A DNA stretch of 64,000 nt from Mytilus edulis (lineage: Eukaryota; Mollusca; Bivalvia; Mytilida; Mytilidae): the NCBI RefSeq assembly GCF_963676685.1, contig NC_092345.1, positions 84,199,592 through 84,263,591 on the forward strand, given 5' to 3'. Under the pieces are notes generated by a model, which saw only the letters and a program-made list of their open reading frames with translations, was not told where the DNA came from and did no database searches. Position 1 is the first letter of the stretch, and each line of letters begins with the position of its first letter. The translations under genes were made by a program, and so were the position numbers. This document shows positions 1 through 10,684 of this stretch, one piece after another.

Positions 1-1012
1 CTATTATACTTACTTAATTAGAAAGTAGCTCTGTTTTCGTATGAGAATTTCTTAGCCGTTGCTTATACTATAAATGTGTGTCTCATATCAATTTTATCTC
101 ATACTCGTGTTAAGCCCATATTAATATAATTTGATTTTTTTTTACCAGCGACATAATCAAGAAATGCAGAAGAAAGACTTTAATGTTCTGTTGATTTCCA
201 ATGCTTATCTATAAATAAATGCGATTGGGAATACTTACTGTTCGAAGCGTCTGTACTTGAAATTATTAAGCAACAAGTCGCTCATACATATTGTTGCTAG
301 ATAACCTGTAAATGAAATTGGTTTTTGCAGCCTATCACTTGCTCAAAGGCTAAGTGTCTGACTGTTTATTAATTTTATCGAGATTTCTATGGGCAAAAAA
401 AAAAATGCTTTCGCTGAAGAATACAATGCGTGAAAACCATTAGAATAAGGAATGACTAAATGTAATGGATGTAATAACCTGGCTGACAATAGGTAAGAAA
501 TATGTTTTAGCAATTAAAAGAGGAGTAAACGCACAAAAGTATGTAACATGAATTCGGATATAAAACTAGATTGAAATTCATTTCCGACAAATAATAAATA
601 CAGCCTTATCTTAAAGCAAAGATGCACACAATTAGCAGTATTATCTTTCTAAATTTGTTTACAACCATTGCTGAGAAAACATTCACTTTTGATATTGATA
701 TTGATTCTATTGGATTCTTTGACATGTCTCAGTTTCTCTTACATTTCAAACTGCGGGTATCATTTTGATAAGTTGTGAATGACAATGTGCGCAGTGTATG
801 AGCTCCGCAGACCTTCTATGTGTGTTTTATTTTTGTATTGAATGACTATGACAAAACAAGTTTATTCCAACAATTTAACATACCTTCTACTGTAGACAAG
901 TAGAATTTGGCATGTTAATAACATATGCTCCCTTATCTGAAAAATGAAGAATGTCCCTTTTAGACTATTATAGATTTCATTGACAGTTTTGTGTTGTACT
1001 GTTTATACTACA
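1..1012. other. No recognisable gene or repeat
   Basis: AT-rich sequence without an open frame of note on either strand. I see no exon-like block, no tandem repeat and no terminal structure here. Confidence 0.5.
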
Positions 1013-1340
1013 CTATTTCAAAATCTCATAAATAAAGGCAACAGTAGTATACCGCTGTTCGAAATTCATAAATCGATAGAGAAAAAACAAATCCAGGTTA
1101 CAAACTAAAACTGAGGGAAACGTATCAAATATAAGAGAACTACGACACAACAGAAAAACATTAAAATGTAACACACACAGAAACGAACTATAATATAGCA
1201 ATGGCCATTTTCCTGACTTGGTACATGGCATTTTAAGAAAAAAAATGGTGGGTTGAACCTCATTATAAAACGGGAATAAAACATCAAGCATGTTTCCTAT
1301 AAATGCTTGTAAGACAATGTATATAAACACCTGAATATTG
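1013..1340 (-). repeat. Dispersed repeat fragment (family G)
   Basis: The block with the motif AAATAAAGGCA, CAGTAGTA, CACCGCTGTTC recurs in short form as the two tandem copies at 5,604-5,751. A related stretch (TTTTGAACAG followed by TTGCCTTTAT, opposite orientation) occurs around 9,265-9,560. The minus-strand 113-codon open frame across this block has no domain I recognise and looks like repeat-derived reading frame, not a gene. The element class is unknown to me. Confidence 0.45.
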
Positions 1341-2045
1341 TTGACTTGCAACATAAAACTTCATGATATTTGTCAAAGTTGAACATCTAGGCACTAGGTT
1401 TTTCAATTTTCGGCAAGTCAAAAACTTCCCATATATGAGGAATACTCTTCAAGTTTTTTTTATGATTGAGATACATATTTTTAACGCTGAGCATTGTGTC
1501 ATTCTAAATTCAGCCTCTCTATTTAAGAGTGTTTTTTTCCGTTGGTTTTAAAAATCTAAGCCACCAAAGTATAAATTGATCATATTGTCATATATAACGG
1601 AAACGCAGCCTACATGCAAATGCATTTTATCTTTCCGTTTAGTTTTTCTAATGATTCAGATTAGCATGTATAGAAAAATATGAACAGTTTTATCTACTAG
1701 AAAGACAAGAAAGGGTTATCAGTAATAATTGAGTACTAGAATTAGAAGACAGATAAAAATACACGGTCATACAACACAAGTTTCTGGTATAATTTTCTAC
1801 CCCTCGTGACTTAATGGAAAGCTAAAAAAAATCAATGTTTGTAAGCATAATACACAAATTTGCATAAAAACAACAGCAGTGTTCAATTTTGTTTGTGATT
1901 ACCAAAACACTGGCGAATGTTACCGTCTTTGAAAGATAGTTTTAAACTATGCTACATTCACCTTTAGATGTGTTCTTCGTATATACATAATTATGAACAA
2001 ATAAAAGAGTTTATATTATGTTTGTACCGTTTCTGTTTAGAAATA
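1341..2045. other. No recognisable gene
   Basis: AT-rich sequence with only short open frames. I see no splice-flanked coding block and no tandem structure. Confidence 0.45.
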
Positions 2046-2526
2046 AACAAGAATGTGTCCTAAGTAAACGGATGCCCCACTCCCACTATCATTTTCCATG
2101 TTCAATGGACCGTGAAAATGGGTAAAAAATATAATTAGGCATTAAAATTAAAAAGATCATATCATAGGGAACATTTGTACTAAGTTTCAAGTTGATTGGA
2201 CTTCAACTTCATCAAAAACTACCTTGACCAAAAACTTTAACCTGAAACTCGCACTTTCATTTTCTATGTTCAGTGGACCGTGAAATAGGGGTCAAAAGTT
2301 TAATTTGTCTTTAAAATTAGAAAGATCATATCATAAGGAACATATGTACTAAGTTTCAAGTTGATTGGACTTCAGCTTCATCAAAAACTACCTTGACCAA
2401 AAACTTTAACCTGAAGCGGGACAGACGGACGAACGAACGGACGGATGAACGAACAGACGGACGGACGAACGGACGCACAGACCAGAAAACATAATGCCCC
2501 TCTACTGTCGGAGGTGGGGCATAAAA
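2046..2526 (+). mobile_element. HINE-like modular element, family B copy 1
   Basis: The element begins AACAAGAATGTGTCC and soon shows ATGCCCCAC. It contains two tandem units of about 170 bp (each with TTTTC-TATGTTCAGTGGACCGTGAAA), then a GACGGACGAACG-rich tract, and ends in a hairpin whose arms are ATGCCCC and GGGGCAT, followed by AAAA. The 5' ATGCCCCAC is the inverted complement of the 3' GTGGGGCAT, so the element has a subterminal inverted repeat plus a 3' hairpin. No coding capacity is visible. Family assignment (non-autonomous Helentron/HINE, or mollusc 'pearl' type) is inferred from architecture. Other copies are at 24,271-24,610 (degraded), 25,302-25,783 and 35,856-36,109. Confidence 0.7.
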
Positions 2527-3255
2527 ATCCCGAAGAACCTCATTTTGTACCTTTTACATATTTATAGAGGTTTGCATACATGTTATTTTCCATTATATTT
2601 AAGCTATTCAGAAAATCGAATGACTAATTAGGATGTTTATATTCGCGGACAGGCTTGCCAATAGGTTTCATCCTATTTTTACAAAATTTCAAGTTATTTA
2701 GGTCAAATTTTGATAAATTATAGTTTTGAAAATTTTTAAGAACATATAATACAGGAAAGCTATTGAACTCTTGAGACAAATATCTATTCCTTTGTTTTGT
2801 AAAAAGAGTATTACGCGAAAACCGGAAAACTATATGACTGATTAAGATGTTTACAGAGAATCGTCTTCCGGTATTTCAGGTAAATACAAAAAAAACTTTG
2901 ATTTTTCCCGAAACTAATGACTTTTTAAACGCGATATTTCGATTATTTTGTCGCCGAAGAAAAGATGATTGGAAAATAGCAAATCTTTCAAATCATTCTA
3001 CATAATTATGTACATGATAGCGGAAATTGTCCTGTGTAATTTTCTAGAGAATTTCTTATTATCACATATACGACCATATACAGATGGTACAGTGCTTTTA
3101 GAAAAGTGACAAAATAATTCTACGTTTATCTCTGTCAAAAATAGGCGAATTTCATCTTCTAATAGATCTTTTTTGTAAATAAATGACATTAAATCTATAA
3201 CAAATTTTGAGGAAGATCAACAATTTTATATCTGAATAACTTTTCCTGCATTATA
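2527..3255. other. No recognisable gene
   Basis: AT-rich spacer. The 63-codon minus-strand frame near 3,000-3,190 resembles no family I know and has no supporting context. Confidence 0.4.
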
Positions 3256-3980
3256 GTTGGACTAGGGTTAAGCTACCCGTTATATTTTAAATATATAGGG
3301 CGAAGGTGCTCGTAATAATTTATCGAACTAGGGTGAAGTTACCCGTTATAGTCTATCGAACTAGGTGAAGCTACCCGTTATAGTTTAACGAACTAGGGTT
3401 AAGTTACCCGTTACACTTTAATGCACTAGGGCGAAGCTGCTCGTTATGGATTGGTTTATCGAACTAGGGTGAAGTTATCCATTATAGTTAATCTAACTAG
3501 GGTGAAGTTATCCATTATAGTTAATCTAACTAGGGTGAAGTTATCCATTATAGTTAATCTAACTAGGGTGAAGTTATCCATTATAGTTAATCTAACTAGG
3601 GTGAAGTTATCCATTATAGTTAATCTAACTAGGGTGAAGTTATCCATTATAGTTAATCTAACTAGGGTGAAGTTACACGTTATAATTTATCGAACTAGGG
3701 TGAAGTTACCCTTTAAAGTTTATCGAACTAGGGTGAAGCTACCCGTTTAAGTTTAACGAAATAGGGTTAAGTTACCCGTTACACTTTAATGAACTAGGGT
3801 AAAGCTACCCGTTAAAGTTAAACGAACTAGAGTGATGTAGTTTAGAATTAGGGCGAATCTACCCGTTACACTTTAACGAACTATGGCGAAGCCTGAGGGT
3901 GAGGCTACACGATATAGTTTAACGTTTCAGGATGACGCTGCTTACTATAGTTTAACAAACTAGAGTGAAGTTAACCGTTG
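3256..3980. repeat. 33-bp minisatellite array
   Basis: About 22 units are built on AACTAGGGTGAAGTTA plus a variable second half (CCCGTTATAGTTTATCG or CCATTATAGTTAATCT). About six central units (3,464-3,661) are essentially identical 33-mers; outer units diverge progressively on both sides. Because 33 is a multiple of three, open frames run through the array on both strands (11-residue peptide repeats TRVKLSIIVNL and DNFTLVRLTIM). These are by-products of the period, with no evidence of being genes. The homogeneous core with diverged flanks suggests recent expansion by unequal exchange or slippage. Confidence 0.9.
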
Positions 3981-5300
3981 TCAATGTTCACAGGACTAGT
4001 CATAATTTTATATGGACTTCCTATGCGTTACACTTTTATCAAGTTATGTTATAATTATCTGTCAGATCATGAAGAGAAATCGTTTTTCTTTCTTTTTTTC
4101 TTCAAAAGTTAACCTTTGGTGAATTCACTTTACGTCCCTTTAAATTATATAGCTCTTCGTTCATACAACCTTCGCTATACAATTGTCCAGAAAATCGCTT
4201 CAGACGCACAAAATGTATTGAGAGAAATATAAAAAGTGTTTTGCATATCATTGTCGTGGTTTTCTCATAATAGTCAATGATAATTGTAGTCTTAAATACA
4301 AAGTGACAATTAAAAATGAGTTTAACGTTTTCTTTCCCATATAACTCTAGGGAAAATAAAGACAGACAGACTAATGAGTATCAGACGATCTTATCGGATC
4401 ATTAGAATAGAAGATTTTAGTAAACATACCAAACAAAGATAAGTGTCCATCATCAAATTCAACATTAAATATGAAGAAAGTAACTTTGTTCAATAAATAA
4501 AATAAAAATAATAAAATAGAAAAGAAATTAAATTGACTGTATAACAGAAGTTATTGTCAAAGTTGCTATTCCCATGATAAAACAATAAATGTGATGAACA
4601 GACACAATATCAGCTTACATGACGTTGCACTATCCTATAGTCTTATATTTTGTTCGCACCATGATTAACATTTATCTTTTTTACATCTCATTGATTAGCT
4701 GTCATTTGCTGATAATAAATAATTCAATCATCCATTGAACTTTTATATGAGATAGTCCGCATATACTTATATTGACTTTGCAGTGAAGTAAATTGTGACA
4801 TTACATCTGCTTCACACAAACCAGCCATATTCCTAGAAATATGATCATAAACTTTATATGACGAAATGTTAAAAATATGAGGCGAATAGATATTGCTATT
4901 TTGACCAAAACAATATGGTCGCTACCGTTTTTATCTTGATCGTTCACTTGTTTAAAAATGATATTGATCCCTCTACCTTTAAGGGTACTTATCGAATTAA
5001 AATAAAAAGACAGAGTTGTAATTAAAAAGATATTAGGGAACACAATATTCTTCGTCTGTTTGGAACAGACAGCACCATTCTCTATACATCAAACTTATAT
5101 ATACTGATTTCTCTACTTACCCCTGTGGGCGTTTATTCAAAGATATGACCAATAAATCAAAATGCTGACGCCCGGACGAATTTCTATCCAAACTTATGAT
5201 TAGCACTCATCAAACCTGCTGTAAAAGCCTAGACATGTGCTTCACATTTCACAAACGGTGTATGAATTGTTTTTTTGTCATACTCAAAGGAATCCTATTT
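3981..5300. other. Intergenic, no recognisable gene
   Basis: AT-rich sequence upstream of the Ly6-type gene. An 80-codon minus-strand frame at 4,801-5,043 has no recognisable domain. A promoter and a first exon of the Ly6 gene may lie here, but I cannot place them. Confidence 0.4.
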
Positions 5301-5323
5301 GAATGTAAACATGAATTCTAAAT

Positions 5324-8286
5324 ATGCTTGACAGGGGAGATTTACGTCGCAGCTTGTTTTTCATTGCAGTAATGACAATTAGACATATATTTACACTTAG
5401 CTGCTGGAACTGCATTGGAACTTTTTGTGAACAACAAAACACAGATGATAATACAGAAAAGAAAACATGTCAAGAAGGGGCGTCTTGTCAGGTAAGTGTG
5501 TTACGATAAGAAGATTTTAGCTGATTCTTCAATATCGTTGTCTTATTCTTTAAATATGTAGTTCTAAGCTGCTAGTAAAATTAAACCGGACAGTCAAATG
5601 ATGGCAAATAAAGGCATCAGTAGTACACCGCTGTTCAAAAGTCAAAATAAAAACAATCTTATGGTATTTTCATGACTGCAAATAAAGGCATCAGTAGTAC
5701 ACCGCTGTTCAAAAGTCAAAATAAAAACAATCTTATGGTATTTGCATGACTGTTTGGTTGTTTCAAAAATTTAGGATATGACATTTTTTAATCTATAAAA
5801 TGAAGACTGAAAATAGATATAACTGGGTAGAACTATTTACGTGGACTAAAACAAATGTCTCACTATGATCTTTAAAAATTCCTGAACTTAATCTAAGTAT
5901 CTTTTTATTGATGGGGTTCTGGACAGTTACCAATTATGATTACCAAAGTATGACCCTACAACCCCAACCATAAACATGCACAGTTTATAGTTTCACTGAT
6001 GAGTCTTTTGTAGACAAAACACTCGCATGGCGTACACAGTTTTAAGCATGGTATCTATGATGAGTTTATTTACAACCACTGGGTCGATGCCATTGCTGGT
6101 GGAGGTTTCCTCGACGAGAGTATCGCCAGTCCAGTAGTAAGCACTTTTGTGTTGACATGAAATATCATTGATATGGTCATATCTATAAATTAACTTGAGT
6201 AACACTTTTTTCACATCATATCAATCCGGCAGATATCACAAGCATATTTAGTTTATTATGTCATAGATTAACTCTCTACTTTTCATTTGTCCATCTTAAA
6301 TTGGTTGACGAATTTTAAATGGACCAATGTGGTGGATTCTACGAGATTCTAACCAAAGAGTTTATTTAATAACAATTAGACCATCTTAATTTTCAGATAC
6401 ATGTATTAATTATTTTTAACCTTTTTTTTATAAATTCGTTATTACAACATAATGTGCATTACCGCGTAAAACCGACGTATATACTTTACCAGAAAAATAA
6501 ATAAATACTGAAAATTCAATATAACGTTGGTTCAATCTGTTTATCTTGATAAATCGACAATTATCGACGGAAGTATAGTTTGTTTTATGGAAATGCTTGT
6601 GCGAAGTAAGGATTATGACAGTTGTTTTCCATTCGTTCCGTTTTGTTAACAAAGTCTATCGTTTGATTTTGTCAGTTTTAGAAGGCTTTATGAATTTGTC
6701 TTGGAGTTATTGTATCATTGTATACTTTTCTTATAACATTTCTGGTGATTACTATTCATGTGAACGCATTTGATCAAGGATTTGTAGTGTCCCTATACAA
6801 ATCCTTGATTTGATTAAGAGACGTAATTCTATTTTTTTTTCTAATTAGACCCTGTTTACACTGGCAACAAATTTGAATCGAAATAGTTTTGTTTTATGGA
6901 CATGCTTGTGCGAAGTAAGGAATATGACAGTTGTTTTCCATTCTTTCCGTTTGGTTGATAAAGTCTATCGTTTGATTTTGTCAGTTTTTGCAAGAACAAA
7001 TCCTTGGTTTTAGTAGGTTCTCCTCAATGAATTTGGCTTGGAGTTCGGTATTTTGATATACTTTTCTGATAACATTTCATGAGATAACTTCATTCATGAG
7101 AACTCATTTGTCGTTCAGTTGTCATCGATTCGTTTGATGTGTTTGGGGTTTTGATTTTGCCATATGATTAGGGACTTACCGTTTAGTATTTTCCTCGGAG
7201 TTCAGTAGTTTGTGGTTTTACTTTTTTGATTAAGAGTAGTGTCTATAGAAAGGCACGAAATCAATTCAGAATTGAATATATAATGGTGCTTTGCTTCTGT
7301 TTGAGAGATAACGACTTCCACTAGAATTTGACATAATTCATTATTTACGTTGAATTTATCTGGATTGCGCTAACCATTACATATCTTACTCGTAAAACAC
7401 AAGTGTAATGAAATTGAACTTAAACAATTAAGAATAATCATGGTATTAACATTTGATTATTCTCACTTTTTCCATCTTTTGTCTCGCCTCGAATGGCTCC
7501 GCGGCAGTCAAACCCCAGCGTTAATGTTGCCGTAGTTGGTGACGGCGATGTCAACAATTGTCAATGTTTGTTATTATATATTAAAATTTAGGCAATTAAG
7601 ATGGATGTAAACAAATATAGGCAACCGTACGGCCTTCAACTATGAGAAAATCCATAACGAATAATCGTCTATAAAAGGCCCGAAACATAAAAAATAACCC
7701 TCCAAATCCAATATGACAGACATGAACCAGCGACAACCACTGAACTACATGCTTCCCACTTGGGGACAGGCTCATAAAGAATATAGCGAGGTAAACATGT
7801 TTTAAGGCGCCAACCCTAAACTAACCTGGGACAGTGGGGTCATCGGGTCATTATTAGGAAACTAACAGTGTCAGTTCTCGGATACAGATAAGAATGTCAT
7901 TAAAAAAAACAGTAGTTATCTGTGTTTTTTTTTCTCTCATGGGATTTATTTATCTAATAAATTATCTATAAATATTTTTTCAATTAAGGTATTGTTTTTT
8001 TTTATTACAGAAAGTAATCTACAGGATGGAAGAATACAATTCATCAACCATTTACTCATCAGTAGTGAAATCTTGCTCAGTTGGAACATGTATTCCCACA
8101 AACGATTCAGATAACTCATATTGTGAAAAGAAGGACCGTTTATATAAAGTGTACGGCTGTTCATTCAGAACTTGTTGTGATGATAAAGATTTCTGTAACA
8201 GCGGACATCTGAATACATCATTTCAAACTATCTTCTGGACATTATTATCATGCTTTCTTGTCCAAAGACTTGCTCCTTACACATGA
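5324..8286 (+). CDS. Ly6/uPAR-type three-finger protein, GPI-anchored (2 exons seen)
   Basis: Exons are 5,324-5,491 (donor TCAG|GTAAGT) and 8,011-8,286 (acceptor TTATTACAG|AAAG). They join in phase 0 to give 147 codons and a TGA stop at 8,284. The protein starts with a hydrophobic stretch (LFFIAVMTI, residues 11-19), then a cysteine-rich domain opening with CWNC (27-30) and closing with CCDDKDFCN, the C-terminal signature of the LU (Ly6/uPAR) fold. It ends in a hydrophobic tail (FQTIFWTLLSCFLV) after an NSG triplet, as expected for a GPI-attachment signal. I count 12 cysteines, where a classical LU domain has 10. Likely role, from family knowledge only: an extracellular GPI-linked surface protein; ligand unknown. 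The ATG at 5,324 gives an unusually charged N-terminus, so the real start may be in an upstream exon spliced at the CGCAG just before 5,353. A poly(A) signal AATAAA is at 8,314-8,319. Confidence 0.8.
5604..5751. repeat. 74-bp tandem duplication in the Ly6 intron
   Basis: Two nearly identical 74-bp copies (5,604-5,677 and 5,678-5,751) begin GCAAATAAAGGCATCAGTAG. They differ at very few positions, so the duplication is recent. The unit is related to the family G repeat at 1,013-1,340. Confidence 0.85.
5990..6220. repeat. Fragment of a dispersed repeat in the Ly6 intron
   Basis: The segment ending in AGTAAGCACTTTTGTG, TGACATGAAATAT recurs near 9,067-9,105. The 73-codon minus-strand frame over it is repeat-derived. 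Element type unknown. Confidence 0.35.
6572..7232. repeat. Direct repeat pair of a dispersed element in the Ly6 intron
   Basis: A segment of about 170 bp starting near 6,572 (GTTTTATGGAAATGCTTGTG, then GTTGTTTTCCATTC and TCTATCGTTTGATTTTGTCAG) recurs from about 6,885 with substitutions. It is followed by a further repeat-like block to 7,232. I see no coding signal and no terminal inverted repeats. The rest of the intron to 8,010 shows nothing I can name. Confidence 0.5.
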
Positions 8287-8329
8287 ATCAACTTATTTTT
8301 AATAATAGCTCAAAATAAAATAAAAACAC

Positions 8330-9260
8330 CTGTCCATTGTAGTGGTTAATTTATTCCTCCATTCTTCTCACAAGTTGAATATAAAATTCATAGCAGAAAA
8401 CATAATTTCAAGGACCAATATTTTATTACAGATGGAATTGATTGCATTGTTTTAATCTCTTTATCAGAGCTGCATAAAATTGTCATCGGTTGTTTGGTTG
8501 GTTTTTTTTTTTGAGGGGGGGGAGGGGCGCAAAATTCATAATGGCTTCTTTGATTTTTACAACACATTAACTAGCCGAAAGTTTTTTACACCAAGGCAAT
8601 AATGATCCCAGTCGTATTTAGAACAACGCTTTTCAATTTTTCGGTTTTCAATTATCTTTAAATTCGTATTTGATTTGACTTTGCAACTGTTTTAGTTCGA
8701 ATGCTACTTTGGCGAACCAAATTTAAATGTCTGATATTTAGATAAGCTAGTTTTACAATCACTTAGTCGATTCCACTGCGGATGGACGTTTTGTCACAGA
8801 TGTTATCCCAAGCCCACTTATTTTCTGACATGAATCATTATTGCTAGTCATATTTAGCAAATTTACTGTTTACAAAACTTTTGAATTAGTAAAAAATTAA
8901 AGATTATCAACCCATGGAATAGATTAACTGTTCTTGACAAACCTTTCCTGAATTGTTGACAATGAATGCTTTACCCTTTGCACTTTGTTATGCTTTTTAA
9001 TAATGTTGATGGTAGTGTAACTGAGAAGTCTTCCGTAGACGAACCTGGTATCCTTAACCAGTTTCTAATAGTAAGCACTTTTGTGCTGACATGAAATATA
9101 ATGGAGAGGTCGTTTTCTATAAGTTAACTGCCTATTAAATGTTGAATTACTCAAGACACCAAGATTTTTCTTCTGCAGGCAAAGATAACCTTAGTGATAT
9201 TTTGCAATATTGCATACCAAATAATAAGCTTGCTATCTTTATTGATTTTTTTTCTTGATT
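8330..9260. other. Intergenic between the Ly6 gene and HACL1, no recognisable gene
   Basis: AT-rich sequence after the Ly6 poly(A) signal, with a G-rich run near 8,513-8,527. A short block around 9,040-9,130 repeats part of 5,990-6,220. Confidence 0.4.
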
Positions 9261-9264
9261 TATG

Positions 9265-9560
9265 ACTTTTGAACAGCGCTCAACTAATATTGCCTTTATG
9301 TATCATCACCAGATCAGAATCACTGCTGGTTGACAGTCTATTCAAGGAGATTCTACCAGTTCAGTAGCCTTACAGCATGAAATCGATTTAGGACTTTTGA
9401 ACAATTGTATACTAATGTTGCCTATATATATCCCAACCGGATTAGAATATCTACTGGTGGACAGTTTGTCCCAGAGGATACTATCAGCCAGTAGCCGTAC
9501 AGCATTAAATCCATTTAGAACTTTTGAACAGTTATATTCTTCTGTTGCCTTTATTTGTTT
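9265..9560. repeat. Three diverged tandem units of about 140 bp
   Basis: Each unit starts ACTTTTGAACA, followed about 20 bp later by TGTTGCCT or TATTGCCT (near 9,267, 9,394 and 9,520). The units also share a later block with CAGTAGCC, TACAGCAT, AAATC. The units are well diverged, so the array is old. It lies just beyond the probable 3' end of HACL1. Confidence 0.55.
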
Positions 9561-10684
9561 TTAAATATTTAAAATTAGTTTATAGAAAGAATGAATATAG
9601 TACAATATATACTGATACAAGCCCATGTGAGGATTGTAACAAATTAAAACTAGATTTTTCATCAACAATGTAATTTTTATTAACAAAAAATATAATCAAC
9701 AACAATCATTGTAAATAGATATATATATATATACAAATATAAACAATATAAAAAAATATTAAAATTCATATTGAAAGTTTGTCCTACAAATGGTGTTATA
9801 TTTTGCATGTGTATTTGCTTGTTTGATGGGAGGTCACACCACAAAGAGTTAATTTGTAAATTTTGTGAAATGATCTATTGATGGTGGAAACATACGTGTT
9901 GTAACTGTAGCATAATGTGTTAGGAAGTAAATCATGAAATGTTCACATACTGTTAAATAAATGTGTAATTATAGAAGGTGGGAATAAAAGGTTAATATTA
10001 TTGAAATAACATATTAGAAGGCCTTTCATTAATGCTAACGACATGAAGATCTCACAACATCACATTCAGGATCTCATTTCAATGATACCAATTTGATTAT
10101 CTTTTTTCCACATATCTAACAGCTACATTATTTTGTGCAAGTAACAGAATATCATTTATGATTTGGCTTCTGATGTAAAGATCTTTATATAATATATATT
10201 CATGACTTCTGTCGTGTAAATATAACCAAGAATGTTGTAAGATGTTCATGTAGTTAGCACTGTAAAAGATTGAATAAATTTCATTAGAACTGAATTGAGA
10301 TAAAATGTAATGATGATGTTCATTTTCAAGTTTTGGATGGCATACATTTTATATGTTTAGTTAGTCCTCCTGTAAACTGTGTTTTTATTGATAATCAAAC
10401 TGGAATTATAAAGGTCTTTTTTCCAGAACTTAACAACTACAAAAACCCTATTGATTCCCTTAAAATTACCTAGGCACAAGCTTTAACCATACTGTTGCTT
10501 CCTATTATTTTATCATTTTTGATTAAAAGGTTAGGGGTGAGATTTAAAAACGAGATATTTAAGCTTGACATAAATCATGTCTGCAAATTAGATTCAACGG
10601 TAGTTTACAAATCTCCCAAATAAAATTGAGAATGTCAATGATTCTCAACGAAATCCATACACAGCAAAAATAACTAAACAGTTA
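9561..10684 (-). other. Probable HACL1 3' UTR and downstream flank
   Basis: No coding block is seen between the HACL1 stop codon (10,687-10,685) and the tandem repeats at 9,265-9,560. Minus-strand AATAAA hexamers occur at 10,389-10,384 and 9,681-9,676, so the transcript may end at either. An AT dinucleotide run is at 9,718-9,732. This is an inference from position only. Confidence 0.4.

Noticed and set aside
3451-3750. 99-codon plus-strand and 63-codon minus-strand frames with perfect 11-residue repeats
   Set aside because: They are the reading of a 33-bp minisatellite in both directions; no start context, splice or domain evidence.
3256-3980. Possible CRISPR-like array
   Set aside because: Repeats are contiguous with no unique spacers, and the context is an animal nuclear genome.
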